A stretch of 64,000 nt of DNA from Kurthia gibsonii (GCF_006539985.1 NZ_BJOB01000010.1:1-64000); one strand, 5' to 3'; counted from the first letter of the stretch, positions 37,201 to 48,333 are shown. The notes: a model not told the origin generated them from the letters alone. Numbers and translations are program-made.

Positions 37201-38010
37201 ATGCGGATTATCTCAATTTGTCCAAGTAATACAGAAATCGTTGCTTTACTCGGCTTGACTGATTCACTCATTGCTGTTGATGATTTTTCAGATTGGCCAC
37301 AGGTTGTACACACATTACCAAAATTAGGGCCTGATTTATCCATTGATTTAGATGCATTAGAAGCCTTAAAACCTGACATCGTTCTATCTTCTCTCAGTGT
37401 TCCTGGTATGGAAAAGAATGTTGAAGGTTTAAAAGAACGCGGGATTCCTCAACTCATTTTAAATGCAAATTCACTTGATGAGATCATTGAAGAAGTCCGT
37501 CTGGTTGGGAAAGCTTGCGGTGTTGCAGTTCGTGCGGAAGAATTTGCAACAGCTTATGAAGCAAAAAGACATGAACTACATACCATTTCTCAATCAATCA
37601 ATGAACATCCTTCACTTTATTGGGAATGGTGGCCCAATCCCATTTTCACACCTGGAAAAGTGAATTGGTTAACAGAAATCAGTCAACTCGCCGGTGGCCG
37701 CAATGCTTTTGAAGATGTTGAATTAGCTAGTGTTATGACTGATTTTGATGATGTAAAAAATCGAAATCCAGATTATATTTTTTTATCATGGGTAGGTGTA
37801 GCTTATGAACGTATCAATCCAAAAGTCGTATTAAGGCGTGATGGATGGCAAGAGATGAATGCTGTAAAAAATGAATGCATTTTTAAAATGGAAGAATGGC
37901 TTTACTGTCGCCCATCTCCTCGTCTTTTAATTGGTGCGATTCAACTTGCCAAACGAATTCATCCTGACGCATATGCACATGTAGAAACCCCGTCTTTTTT
38001 AACAATATAA
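37201..38010 (+). CDS. BtuF/TroA-like substrate-binding protein without signal peptide
   Basis: A 269-residue protein of the helical-backbone metal/cobalamin binding fold (TroA/BtuF). The start MRIISICPSNTEIVALLG and KPDIVLSS pattern are typical of BtuF-like proteins, including the YWEWWPNPIFTPGKVNWLTEISQLAGGRN block. No signal peptide or lipobox is visible, and no permease or ATPase lies nearby, so it may act in the cytoplasm. Good GGAGG ribosome site before the ATG. Divergent from cstR with 133 bases between. Many Bacillales carry such orphan cobalamin-binding proteins; the true ligand is not known. Confidence 0.82.
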   Translation: MRIISICPSNTEIVALLGLTDSLIAVDDFSDWPQVVHTLPKLGPDLSIDLDALEALKPDIVLSSLSVPGMEKNVEGLKERGIPQLILNANSLDEIIEEVRLVGKACGVAVRAEEFATAYEAKRHELHTISQSINEHPSLYWEWWPNPIFTPGKVNWLTEISQLAGGRNAFEDVELASVMTDFDDVKNRNPDYIFLSWVGVAYERINPKVVLRRDGWQEMNAVKNECIFKMEEWLYCRPSPRLLIGAIQLAKRIHPDAYAHVETPSFLTI

Positions 38011-38040
38011 TAGGAAGAAACTCATTTTCCATTCATAAAA

Positions 38041-38078
38041 AGAGAAGGAATCGACTAGTTGCGATTCCTTCTTTTTTG
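38041..38078. terminator. Bidirectional terminator between the BtuF-like gene and tyrS
   Basis: AGAAGGAATCG (38043-38053) pairs perfectly with CGATTCCTTCT (38062-38072), flanked by A- and T-runs. It serves both convergent genes. Confidence 0.9.
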
Positions 38079-38095
38079 CATTCAAATGCGATTTA

Positions 38096-39622
<1,527 letters not shown>

Positions 39623-39627
39623 CTGTT

Positions 39628-39656
39628 ACTTTACTTTAGTTCATTTTTTTTGTCAA
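39628..39656 (-). promoter_or_regulatory. tyrS promoter
   Basis: TTGACA (39651-39656) and TAAAGT (39628-39633) on the minus strand, 17 bases apart, just upstream of the T-box leader. Confidence 0.75.
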
Positions 39657-39989
39657 TGTTTAAATTGTTCACACATAAGTGAGTCATTTTCATGTAATAT
39701 TAAGTATGTATGCAAAAATTTTAACCGTCTATTATTTGGAATATATTTGCTATAAGTAGGGTAAAATATTGTATACTATTTTTACGTAAGAGATGCTAAA
39801 GTTAATAACGGTTCATACATATGTCCATTGCATCGATTCATTTATAATTAAAAAAAGAAAAATCGATTGTATTATACAGTCTAGTGACCAGTTAAAAAAT
39901 GTATAGTTGCAATACCTTTTTTAACCTGATTTAAACTGAAGGAGGAAGGTCATTTTTAAAGTAGCAATACTCTCAAAAGAGTTTTAAAA
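39657..39989. other. Intergenic region upstream of the PBP gene
   Basis: AT-rich stretch of 333 bases without a gene. TATACT near 39773 could be a -10 box for the PBP gene but a matching -35 is not convincing. An AAGGAGGA purine block at about 39940 lies about 50 bases before the first ATG, with a small hairpin ACTCT-CAAA-AGAGT (about 39969-39982) between them. Confidence 0.45.
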
Positions 39990-42632
39990 ATGATCGTTCG
40001 AGTGATATCCATGAAAAAGCTATTAGAGAGTTGGGATCAACATATACAAGCATTTTCCGACAGGCCATTTATGAAATATTTCCGTATTTCATCCAGCGTA
40101 ATTTGGAATTTATTCTTATTATTCTTAACGCTTATGCTTGTCGGAATTGTCTTTTTAGGTTCTATTGGTGCAGGTTATTTTGCATCACTAGTAAAAGATG
40201 AAAAGCTCTCATCAAAGCAAGAAATGCGTGAGACCATTTTTAACTATGATGAGACCAGTCAGTTATACTTCGCTAATAATCAATATTTAGGGAAGATGCG
40301 AACTGATTTAGAAAGAACAGAAACAACTTTAAAACAAGTATCACCTAAAGTAATTGATGCTGTACTTGCGACAGAAGATGAATACTTCTATGAACATAAC
40401 GGCATTGTACCAAAGGCTGTATTCCGTGGTTTATTACAAGATGTATCGAATTCGTCTATGCAAACAGGTGGTTCGACACTGACACAACAATTAATTAAAA
40501 ACCAAGTCTTAACAAATGAAGTATCTTATGAACGTAAAGCAAAAGAATTACTGCTTGCCATGCGTTTAGAGCACTTCATGACAAAAGATGAGATTTTAGA
40601 AGCATATTTGAATATTATCCCGTATGGTCGTAATTCGACTGGCCGTAATATTGCAGGTGTTGAAACAGCTTCAAAAGGAATTTTCAATAAGAGCGCTTCA
40701 GACTTGAGTTTACCACAAGCTGCTTATATTGCGGGGATTCCACAATCTCCATTTGCTTATACACCTTATACGCAAACTGGACAATTAAAAGATAAAAAGA
40801 TGTTACAACTTGGCGTAAATCGTATGAAAACAGTACTTTATCGTATGCATGAAACAGGTTATATTTCAGATGCAGAATATAAAAAAGCACTTAAATATAA
40901 CATCGTGAAAGATTTTCGCGCACGCGAAAAACAAGCAACAGAAAAATATCCATACGTAACATATGAAATTGAAGATCAAGCAAAAGGTATTATGGCAAAA
41001 ATTCTGGCGAAAAAAGACGGTATTGAAGCAAAACGTATTGATAAAGAATCCAAATTACGTGAAAAATACACAATTTTAGCTGACCGAGAATTACGTTCAA
41101 AAGGCTATAAAATTTATTCGACAATTGACAAAAAATTATATGATGCGATGGATACAGCGAAGGACTCATTCCCTTATTACGGAGCTACTTATACGAAGAA
41201 TGTAACAGACCCTGAAACAGGTGAAACAAAACCTGTAGCGGACCCTGTTCAAGTAGGTGGCGTAGTTATCGAAAATGAGACAGGCCGTTTACTAAGCTTC
41301 ATCGGTGGTCGAGACTTCAAACTCGAAGAACTCAATCATGCAACACAAGCAAAACGTTCAAACGGTTCAACAATGAAACCTTTACTTGTTTACGCACCTG
41401 CAATTGAATATGGTCGTATTGGTGCTGGTAGCCCTGTAGCCGATGTGAAATTTAATTATGGTGGCTGGCAACCTTCTAACTTTGATGTGAATGAAGAACG
41501 TGGTATTGTTTCTGCACGTGACGCTTTAAAAGACTCATTAAACTTACCTGCGATTCGTTTATACGCTCAAATTATGGCGAATAAACCTGCAAACTTCTTA
41601 GAAAAAATGGGCTTCTCAAATCTAGATGCAGATGATTATACAAACTACTCAACATCGATTGGTGCTTTAAAATACGGCGTAACAGTAGAAGAAAATGCCA
41701 ATGCATTTGCGACATTCGCAAACGGCGGAGATTTCGTTGATGCATATGTGGTGGAAAAAATTGTAGACCGTGACGGTAAAACGATTTACAAACACAAGTC
41801 GAAAAAGAAACGCGTATTCTCTGAAGAAACATCGTATATCATTACAGATATGCTAAGAGATGTATTCAATGGCGGTACAGGTTCAAAAGCAAAAGGCAGC
41901 CTAAACTTTAGTGGTGATTTTGCTGGTAAAACAGGTACATCTCAAGAATATAAAGATGTATGGTTAGTCGGCTACAACCCGAAAATCACATTAGGTGTAT
42001 GGATGGGTTATGACCAACCAAAAACATTAAATCAATATAACGGCGCTTATTTCGATCCAAGTACACGTGTCAACTTATTCTGGGCGCGTGTTATGAACTC
42101 GATTTATAGTACAGATCCAAAACTTGCAACAGCTGGTGGTAGCTCATTTACACGCCCTCCAAATGTTGTGAATCGTTCATTCTGTGCAGATACTGGTGGT
42201 TATTCTGGATGTGGTAACATGACATCTGATTTATTCAATGGTTCATTGTCTGTTCCTCCAGTAACTATCTCTTCTTTATTATCACCATTCGGTGGTACGC
42301 TACCAGCAAAGAAAGGTATAAATAACACTACGACAGATAAAAAGAATGAAGCATCTAGCAATAATTCGAATTCATCAAGTTCGAATTATACTCAAACAAA
42401 TAAACCAGCTACTGGTAGTTCAAATAATTCAACAGGTTCTGGCAACACATCAAAACCAGAATCAAACAATAAGCCACCAGCTACCAACAATGGTAGTAGT
42501 GGCAATAGTTCGAATAAACCAAATACAGGTACAGAAGAAAAACCAAGTACAGGCGGTGGAAATTCAGGTAGCGGTTCTAACCAATCTACTGAAAAACCAA
42601 AGCCAGATGATTCAAAAGAAGATAAAGAATAG
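39990..42632 (+). CDS. Class A penicillin-binding protein (bifunctional)
   Basis: Bifunctional peptidoglycan glycosyltransferase/transpeptidase of 880 residues. One membrane segment (about 38-62), then the GT51 domain with ATEDEYFYEHNG (catalytic Glu near residue 127) and GGSTLTQQLIKNQ, then the transpeptidase with active Ser in SNGSTMKPLL (about 457) and KTGTS (about 646). The C-terminal 90 residues or so are a low-complexity Asn/Ser/Gly/Pro/Lys-rich tail, probably wall-spanning. The start is uncertain: ATG 39990 has only a weak AAGAG site, and ATG 40011 follows GAGTGA. Product resembles B. subtilis PbpD/PBP1-type; exact orthologue not assigned. Confidence 0.93.
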   Translation: MIVRVISMKKLLESWDQHIQAFSDRPFMKYFRISSSVIWNLFLLFLTLMLVGIVFLGSIGAGYFASLVKDEKLSSKQEMRETIFNYDETSQLYFANNQYLGKMRTDLERTETTLKQVSPKVIDAVLATEDEYFYEHNGIVPKAVFRGLLQDVSNSSMQTGGSTLTQQLIKNQVLTNEVSYERKAKELLLAMRLEHFMTKDEILEAYLNIIPYGRNSTGRNIAGVETASKGIFNKSASDLSLPQAAYIAGIPQSPFAYTPYTQTGQLKDKKMLQLGVNRMKTVLYRMHETGYISDAEYKKALKYNIVKDFRAREKQATEKYPYVTYEIEDQAKGIMAKILAKKDGIEAKRIDKESKLREKYTILADRELRSKGYKIYSTIDKKLYDAMDTAKDSFPYYGATYTKNVTDPETGETKPVADPVQVGGVVIENETGRLLSFIGGRDFKLEELNHATQAKRSNGSTMKPLLVYAPAIEYGRIGAGSPVADVKFNYGGWQPSNFDVNEERGIVSARDALKDSLNLPAIRLYAQIMANKPANFLEKMGFSNLDADDYTNYSTSIGALKYGVTVEENANAFATFANGGDFVDAYVVEKIVDRDGKTIYKHKSKKKRVFSEETSYIITDMLRDVFNGGTGSKAKGSLNFSGDFAGKTGTSQEYKDVWLVGYNPKITLGVWMGYDQPKTLNQYNGAYFDPSTRVNLFWARVMNSIYSTDPKLATAGGSSFTRPPNVVNRSFCADTGGYSGCGNMTSDLFNGSLSVPPVTISSLLSPFGGTLPAKKGINNTTTDKKNEASSNNSNSSSSNYTQTNKPATGSSNNSTGSGNTSKPESNNKPPATNNGSSGNSSNKPNTGTEEKPSTGGGNSGSGSNQSTEKPKPDDSKEDKE

Positions 42633-42636
42633 TAAA

Positions 42637-42667
42637 AGAGAAGTGGGGTCTACCTACTTCTCTTTTT
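42637..42667 (+). terminator. Terminator of the PBP gene
   Basis: AGAGAAGT (42637-42644) pairs with ACTTCTCT (42655-42662), followed by TTTTC; five bases after the stop codon. Confidence 0.82.
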
Positions 42668-42682
42668 CATTTCTTAAAAAAT

Positions 42683-42710
42683 AAAAAAACCGCGCCATCG
42701 CGATTTTTTT
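42683..42710 (-). terminator. Terminator of acsA
   Basis: AAAAAAACCGCG and CGCGATTTTTTT give a short GC stem with a T run on the minus strand, about 20 bases after the acsA stop. Confidence 0.8.
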
Positions 42711-42730
42711 ATTATTACACATACAATTTT

Positions 42731-44452
42731 TTAATCATCTTCCATTGTAGACAAATCACCTGTCGGTAAATTTAATTCCCATGCTTTTAATACACGACGC
42801 ATGATTTTACCACTTCTTGTTTTTGGTAACTTCTCTTTAAACTCAATTTCACGTGGCGCTGCATGTGCCGCCAAACCCTTCTTTACAAAATCCTTAATAT
42901 TCGCTTCAAGCTCTGGTGTTGGTGTAACACCTTCACGTAATGCAATAAAAGCTTTAATAATTTCCCCTCTTACTGGATCCGGCTTTCCAATAACACCGGC
43001 CTCCACAATATCAGGATGTTCTAATAATTTACTCTCTACTTCAAACGGTCCGACACGCTCTCCGGCTGTCATAATCACATCATCAATTCTCCCTTGGAAC
43101 CAGAAGTAACCTTCATCATCCATATAAGCGGAATCTCCTGAAACATACCATTCGTCTTTTAAAAAGTACGAATCATAGCGTTCTGGATTATTCCAAATTT
43201 GGCGCATCATTGATGGCCACCCCTTTTTAATCGCTAAGTTCCCCATTGTGAACGGTGGTACTTCTATTCCTTGATCATTTACAATTGTCGCTTCAATACC
43301 CGGTAATGGTTTTCCCATAGAACCTGGCTTAATATCCATTGAAGGATAATTACAAATCATCTGCGCTCCTGTCTCCGTCATCCACCATGTATCATGAATA
43401 CGATGATGTAACACTTCTTTTCCCCATTTAATAACTTCTGGGTTTAATGGCTCCCCTACAGATAATACATGACGTACATGACTTAAATCATACTGTTCAA
43501 CCACATGATTACCTGCCCCCATTAACATTCGAAATGCTGTAGGCGCACTATACCATATCGTTACTTTATACTTTTCTAATGCACCGTACCAAGCTTCCGG
43601 TGAAAATCGTCCCCCAACGATGACCATCGAAATACCATGTAACCATGGTGCAAAAATGCCATAAGCTGTTCCCGTTACCCAACCTGGGTCAGCTGTACAC
43701 CAATAAATATCATCATCTTTTAAATCTAAAACCCATTTAGCACTTTGATATTGTTGAATCATTGCATTGTGTACATGTAAAACCCCTTTTGGTTTACCAG
43801 TTGAACCAGACGTATAATGTAGAACAGCCCCATCTTCTAGCGTTACCCACTCTACTGAGAATTGATCCGAAGCTTGCTCCATTAATCGATTAAAATCAAA
43901 AATTTGTTCTGTTTCTTCGATTTCTTCTCCTACTACAAAAATCTTTTTCAAATGTGGTAGTCGATCAACTGGAACACGCGGTAACAACTCTGGTGTCGTT
44001 ACTAAAACCGAAGCTTCACTATCATATAGACGATCATACACTGCTACTTCCATAAAAGCTTCAAATAAAGGTCCAACGATAACACCTTTTTTAATCGCCC
44101 CAAGTAAAGCAATATAAAGCTCTGGTGTGCGTGGCATGAAAATAAATAAGCGATCCCCTTTTTTCAAATCTGCGTAATTTGAAAATACATTTGCTGCTCG
44201 ATTAGATAACTTTTTCATTTCCCCAAATGAATAGGCTTCTTTTCGATGTGCATCTTCATAATATAAAGCAATACGATTTTCTTTTTCTGAATCAGCATGG
44301 CGGTCGATTGCTTCATGCGCCAAATTGACAAGACTTGTTGTGCTCCATGAAAAAACTTCATTCACTTTCTCCCAATTGAATGTGGCTTTTTCTTTGTCAT
44401 AATCTACAAGATTAAAATCACCCTTCGTTGCTACTAGTGGTTCAATTCTCAT
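42731..44452 (-). CDS. acsA: Acetyl-CoA synthetase
   Basis: AMP-forming activation of acetate. 573 residues, like B. subtilis AcsA (572). Motifs in order: LHYTSGSTGKPKGVLHVHNA (about 207-226), WWMTETGAQMICNYPS (about 355-370), YVSGDSAYMDDEGYFWFQGRIDDVIMTAGERVGPFEVES (about 432-470) and the C-terminal PKTRSGKIMRRVLK whose Lys is the site acetylated by AcuA in B. subtilis. It is divergent from acuABC, the acetylation-deacetylation genes, with a shared promoter region. Confidence 0.96.
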   Translation of the reverse strand: MRIEPLVATKGDFNLVDYDKEKATFNWEKVNEVFSWSTTSLVNLAHEAIDRHADSEKENRIALYYEDAHRKEAYSFGEMKKLSNRAANVFSNYADLKKGDRLFIFMPRTPELYIALLGAIKKGVIVGPLFEAFMEVAVYDRLYDSEASVLVTTPELLPRVPVDRLPHLKKIFVVGEEIEETEQIFDFNRLMEQASDQFSVEWVTLEDGAVLHYTSGSTGKPKGVLHVHNAMIQQYQSAKWVLDLKDDDIYWCTADPGWVTGTAYGIFAPWLHGISMVIVGGRFSPEAWYGALEKYKVTIWYSAPTAFRMLMGAGNHVVEQYDLSHVRHVLSVGEPLNPEVIKWGKEVLHHRIHDTWWMTETGAQMICNYPSMDIKPGSMGKPLPGIEATIVNDQGIEVPPFTMGNLAIKKGWPSMMRQIWNNPERYDSYFLKDEWYVSGDSAYMDDEGYFWFQGRIDDVIMTAGERVGPFEVESKLLEHPDIVEAGVIGKPDPVRGEIIKAFIALREGVTPTPELEANIKDFVKKGLAAHAAPREIEFKEKLPKTRSGKIMRRVLKAWELNLPTGDLSTMEDD

Positions 44453-44507
44453 ATTTTAACCCCCTTGTTCGATTAATACTATTTTATTATATAACAGATA
44501 AAACTGT

Positions 44508-44537
44508 ATTATAATAGAATATATAAAATTGACTGAA
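44508..44537 (-). promoter_or_regulatory. acsA promoter
   Basis: Minus-strand TTCAGT (44532-44537) and TATAAT (44508-44513), 18 bases apart. A large palindrome lies directly upstream. Confidence 0.55.
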
Positions 44538-44538
44538 T

Positions 44539-44567
44539 AATTCGAAAAAATAAGGATTTTTCGAATT
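44539..44567. promoter_or_regulatory. Palindrome in the acsA/acuA divergent region
   Basis: Perfect 11-base arms AATTCGAAAAA and TTTTTCGAATT with a seven-base spacer. It adjoins the acsA -35 box and lies 50 bases upstream of the acuA promoter, so it may be an operator that controls both units. It does not match a cre site. Confidence 0.55.
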
Positions 44568-44617
44568 TAAATAGCAAATTTCAGTTAAAATTATACTTTT
44601 AGAACGAATATCCTTTT

Positions 44618-44646
44618 TTGTACACATTTTCGCACTAATCTATCAT
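44618..44646 (+). promoter_or_regulatory. acuABC promoter
   Basis: TTGTAC (44618-44623) and TATCAT (44641-44646), 17 bases apart. A second TATAAT lies nearer the gene, at about 44687. Confidence 0.6.
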
Positions 44647-44725
44647 TTCTTCTCATTTACGTTATTTTTTTCTTTTCACATGATGTATAATAAAAAACAA
44701 ACGTATCGAAAAGGAGCGGTGGACA

Positions 44726-45358
44726 TTGGAACATATTCGTACATTTTATTCTGAAATCATCGATACCTCGCGTGGCCCAGTCATAGTAGAAGGCCCTGTA
44801 TTACCTGAAAATTTAGAAAAAATGACATTTCATGAAGATTTAGCTGCATTTCGTCCAGCACCACAACAATTTAAAGCTATTTTGGGCATCTCAAAGCTAC
44901 CCGAAGGTCGTATCATTGTGTGCAGACAAGATCAGCTAGTCGTCGGTTATACAACATTCGTCTATCCAGACCCACTTGAACGATGGGCTGAAGGCAATAT
45001 GGAAAATTTAATTGAGCTAGGTGCAATCGAAGTGATTAATGACTTCAGAGGTAATGGTTTAGGAAAAGCAATGCTACGTGTTTCAATGTTAGATGATGCG
45101 ATGGAAGACTATATTATCATTACAACTGAATATTATTGGCATTGGGATTTAAAGAGAACGGGGTTAAATGTATGGGATTATCGCAAAGTTATGGAGAAAA
45201 TGATGAATGAAGGCGGACTAGAATATTATGCAACAGACGATCCTGAAATTTCTGCTCATCCTGCAAACTGTCTTATGGCACGTATTGGTAGTCGAGTAGA
45301 CCGTGCAAGTATTGAAAAATTTGATCGTTTACGTTTTTCAAATCGTTTGATGTATTAA
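44726..45358 (+). CDS. acuA: Acetoin utilization protein AcuA, GNAT acetyltransferase
   Basis: Protein lysine acetyltransferase that inactivates acetyl-CoA synthetase by acetylating its catalytic lysine. 210 residues, the length of B. subtilis AcuA. The acetyl-CoA binding P-loop-like segment is NDFRGNGLGKAMLRVSM (about 112-128). The start codon is TTG, with AAGGAG about ten bases upstream; no ATG competes. First gene of acuABC, divergent from acsA. Confidence 0.94.
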   Translation: MEHIRTFYSEIIDTSRGPVIVEGPVLPENLEKMTFHEDLAAFRPAPQQFKAILGISKLPEGRIIVCRQDQLVVGYTTFVYPDPLERWAEGNMENLIELGAIEVINDFRGNGLGKAMLRVSMLDDAMEDYIIITTEYYWHWDLKRTGLNVWDYRKVMEKMMNEGGLEYYATDDPEISAHPANCLMARIGSRVDRASIEKFDRLRFSNRLMY

Positions 45359-45376
45359 GTAAAGGAGGGCATCATC

Positions 45377-46021
45377 ATGATTGTTGAAAGAATTATGACA
45401 AAAGATGTTTTTACGCTTACACCTGAGCATACCTTACAAGATGCTAACCAATTAATGCATGAAAAAAAGATTCGACATTTACCAATTATTAATACAGAGA
45501 AACAACTTGTTGGCTTAGTTGCACAACGCGATATTAAAAATACAATTACACATTTATTGAATCAAGATGAAGAAAAAAAGATTCTTCAAACACCTATTTC
45601 AGAAATTATGACTAGACACCCTTTAGTTGGACATCCACTCGATTTTGTCGAAGAAGTTGCCCTTCTATTTTATGAACACAAAATTGGTTGTTTACCGATT
45701 ATTAGTCATAAAAAGTTAGTTGGAATCTTAACAGATAGTGATTTACTTTATAATTACATTGAATTGACAGGTGCGACAAAACCAAGTTCACGAATTGATA
45801 TACGAATTAAAGATGAGGCAGGGATTTTACATGAAATTACTAGCGTGATTGCACAATATAATGCAAATATTTTAAGTATCTTACTACACCCAGATATTTC
45901 CCCTAATCATCAGGTAATCTCGATTCGTGTAAAAAGCATGAATCCTGTTCCAATCATTCGTGCATTACGTAAGGAAGGATTTGATGTGTTATGGCCAAAT
46001 ACACTAGGAATGGACCTTTAG
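45377..46021 (+). CDS. acuB: Acetoin utilization protein AcuB, CBS-ACT protein
   Basis: 214 residues with two CBS domains (about 1-60 and 75-135; each carries a 'EIMT/RIMT...P' pattern) and a C-terminal ACT-like domain (about 140-214, IDIRIKDEAGILHEITSVIAQYNANILSI). AcuB's role in acetate metabolism is not settled; the CBS pair suggests adenine-nucleotide sensing. Good AAGGAGGG ribosome site before the ATG. Its end overlaps acuC by 31 bases. Confidence 0.93.
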   Translation: MIVERIMTKDVFTLTPEHTLQDANQLMHEKKIRHLPIINTEKQLVGLVAQRDIKNTITHLLNQDEEKKILQTPISEIMTRHPLVGHPLDFVEEVALLFYEHKIGCLPIISHKKLVGILTDSDLLYNYIELTGATKPSSRIDIRIKDEAGILHEITSVIAQYNANILSILLHPDISPNHQVISIRVKSMNPVPIIRALRKEGFDVLWPNTLGMDL

Positions 46022-47172
46022 AACAAGATGCAGTCTTTATTTATTCACCAGAGCAACTTGATTATAAATTTTCAGAAACACATCCTTTTAATCAAAAACG
46101 TCTTCAATTAACAATGGATTTACTAAAGCAGATTAATGCACTTCAACCCGAACAAATCAAAACAGCTCGTGTTGCTACGGATGAAGAATTGTTGCTCGGT
46201 CATGATGCTGCTTATATTGATATTGTCAAAAGAGCAGGTCATGGTGAATTGCGTAATGGTGAGGGCGAAGTTTACGGAATTGGTACAGAAGATACACCTA
46301 TTTTTAAAAATATGCATGAAGCAAGTGCCATGTTTGTAGGTGGTACGCTTACAGCTTGTGATTATGTGATGCAAGGCAAAACAAATCATGCACTCAACCT
46401 TGGTGGCGGATTACATCATGGTTTTCATGGGAAAGCTTCTGGTTTTTGTATTTATAATGATAGTACAGTTGCCATCAAATATATGCAAAAAAAATATGAT
46501 GCACGCGTACTTTACATAGATACAGATGCGCATCACGGGGATGGTGTACAATGGAGCTTTTACGATGATCCGAATGTATGTACACTATCTATTCATGAAA
46601 CAGGACGATATCTATTTCCTGGAACGGGTGCGGTAACAGAACGTGGGAATGGTGAAGGGTATGGCACTTCCTTTAATATTCCGCTCGATGCTTTTACAGA
46701 AGATGGCTCTTTTTTAGAAGTCTATGAAACAGCCATTCGAGAAGTCATTGCACACTTTAAACCGGATGTTATTTTGACTCAAAATGGTGCAGATGCACAT
46801 TATTTTGATCCACTTACGCATCTTTACAGTACAATTAAAACATATGAAGTCATACCAAAAATCGCCCATGAACTAGCTCATGAATTTTGTGAAGGGCGCT
46901 GGATTGCAGTTGGCGGTGGTGGCTATGATATTTGGCGCGTTGTTCCACGCGCATGGTCAATGGTATGGCTTGCGATGACGAATCAACAAGTTCCAACAGG
47001 CGCTATTCCACAAGAATGGTTAGACAATTGGCAAAAAGAAGCACCTGTTACACTCATACCCACATGGGAAGATCCTGAAGATTTATATGAACCAATCCCA
47101 CGTAAAGAAGAAATTACAGAAAAAAATCAGCAAACACTTGAAAAAGCGTTATACATGATTCGCCAAAATTAA
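45991..47172 (+). CDS. acuC: Acetoin utilization protein AcuC, class II-like deacetylase
   Basis: Zinc-dependent protein lysine deacetylase of the histone deacetylase fold, 393 residues; reactivates AcsA by removing acetyl groups. HDAC-type motifs are seen: NLGGGLHHGFHGKASGFCIYND (catalytic His pair), YIDTDAHHGDGVQWSFY (Asp and His zinc ligands), and ILTQNGADAHYFDPL (Asp ligand), GGGGYD near 312. The start at 45991 has an AAGGAAGGA site inside the acuB end, so translation is coupled. The N-terminus is about ten residues longer than in B. subtilis. Confidence 0.95.
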   Translation: MAKYTRNGPLEQDAVFIYSPEQLDYKFSETHPFNQKRLQLTMDLLKQINALQPEQIKTARVATDEELLLGHDAAYIDIVKRAGHGELRNGEGEVYGIGTEDTPIFKNMHEASAMFVGGTLTACDYVMQGKTNHALNLGGGLHHGFHGKASGFCIYNDSTVAIKYMQKKYDARVLYIDTDAHHGDGVQWSFYDDPNVCTLSIHETGRYLFPGTGAVTERGNGEGYGTSFNIPLDAFTEDGSFLEVYETAIREVIAHFKPDVILTQNGADAHYFDPLTHLYSTIKTYEVIPKIAHELAHEFCEGRWIAVGGGGYDIWRVVPRAWSMVWLAMTNQQVPTGAIPQEWLDNWQKEAPVTLIPTWEDPEDLYEPIPRKEEITEKNQQTLEKALYMIRQN

Positions 47173-47212
47173 AAGACAGGGATCACAAGTATTTGTGATT
47201 CCTGTCTTTTAT
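47171..47212. terminator. Bidirectional terminator acuC / ccpA
   Basis: AAAAGACAGGGATCACAAG pairs with the mirrored stretch ending CCTGTCTTTT (47171-47210) through a 17-base-pair stem with one mismatch. It overlaps the acuC stop codon. Confidence 0.9.
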
Positions 47213-47215
47213 ATT

Positions 47216-48217
47216 TTACGCTTTTGTTGAATTTCGCTCTTCCATACGGTGTGGTAGAACAACTTGTAATTGTTCTGTCTGTTCTTTGTTCATAATTTTT
47301 GTAAGTAAACGCATCGATACAGCACCGATATCATACAGTGGTAAGACCATACTTGTGAGTTGTGGACGTACCATACGTGCTAATTTTGAGTTTTCAAAAC
47401 TAATCACTTCAATATCGTCTGGTACAGACTTACCAGCATCTTGTGCTGCATGAATAATGCCAATCGCTAACTCATCACTACCTGTAAAATAAGCTGTTGG
47501 TGGGTCTGCTAATTCATTTGCATGCACAAAGTCTTCCATCCCACTATCATAAGAATCTTCTGCTGCTAATACAAGATTTTCATCCAGTGCAATACTTGCT
47601 TCTTCTAATGCTTTTTGATATCCTACAAACTTATGCTCTTTATTAATTGTTGAAGTGAATGGTCCCGATACGAAGGCAATACGCTTATGACCATTATCAA
47701 TCAATTTTTTCACTGCTTCATATGCTGCCTGTACATAATCGATATTCACAGCTGGAATCTGCTTAGAATCTTCAACAGAACCGGCTAAAACGATTGGTGA
47801 TGGTGAATGACTCATTTTGTCTAGAATGGCTTCTGATACATTTTCACTCATCATCACAATCCCATCTACTTGCTTTCCGTACATTGTATCCAATAATTCA
47901 ATTTCTTTTGCTTCGTTTTGATCAGAATTGGATAAGATAATATTATAACGATACATCGTTGCAATATCCTCAATTCCGCGTGCTAACTCTGCATAGAATA
48001 CATTTGAAATATCAGGAATAATAACGCCCACTGTTGTCGTTTTCTTACTTGCTAAGCCACGTGCAACGGCATTTGGACGATATTCTAAACGATCAATTAC
48101 TTCTAATACTTTTTTTCTAGTTGTAGGTTTTACATTGGGATTCCCATTGACTACCCTAGATACCGTTGCCATCGAAACATTTGCTTCACGTGCAACATCA
48201 TAAATTGTTACGGTCAC
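47216..48217 (-). CDS. ccpA: Catabolite control protein A
   Basis: LacI-family global regulator of carbon metabolism that binds cre sites with phosphorylated HPr. 333 residues, as in B. subtilis (334). The helix-turn-helix [22 protein letters not shown] at residues 3-24 and hinge helix region [11 protein letters not shown] (about 53-63) are typical; the periplasmic-binding-protein fold follows. It is flanked by acuABC and aroA, as in B. subtilis. Confidence 0.96.
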   Translation of the reverse strand: MTVTIYDVAREANVSMATVSRVVNGNPNVKPTTRKKVLEVIDRLEYRPNAVARGLASKKTTTVGVIIPDISNVFYAELARGIEDIATMYRYNIILSNSDQNEAKEIELLDTMYGKQVDGIVMMSENVSEAILDKMSHSPSPIVLAGSVEDSKQIPAVNIDYVQAAYEAVKKLIDNGHKRIAFVSGPFTSTINKEHKFVGYQKALEEASIALDENLVLAAEDSYDSGMEDFVHANELADPPTAYFTGSDELAIGIIHAAQDAGKSVPDDIEVISFENSKLARMVRPQLTSMVLPLYDIGAVSMRLLTKIMNKEQTEQLQVVLPHRMEERNSTKA

Positions 48218-48290
48218 CGATGACCCTCCTTTTTCGAACTACTTCTAATCATAATATATTGTGTCAACGATTTTCAACAGCTAGTCAAGC

Positions 48291-48327
48291 AAAAAAGTGA
48301 CGATTCAAAGGATTTCGAATCGCCACT
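48291..48327 (-). terminator. Terminator after aroA
   Basis: AGTGACGATTC (48296-48306) pairs with GAATCGCCACT (48317-48327) with one mismatch; six T follow on the minus strand. Confidence 0.85.
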
Positions 48328-48333
48328 TACAAA

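Noticed and set aside
42346-42684. Plus-strand ORF over the end of the PBP gene
   Set aside because: Alternative frame through the low-complexity Asn/Ser tail; runs through the terminator.
44453-44725. cre sites for CcpA in the acsA/acuABC gap
   Set aside because: I found no sequence close enough to the cre consensus here.
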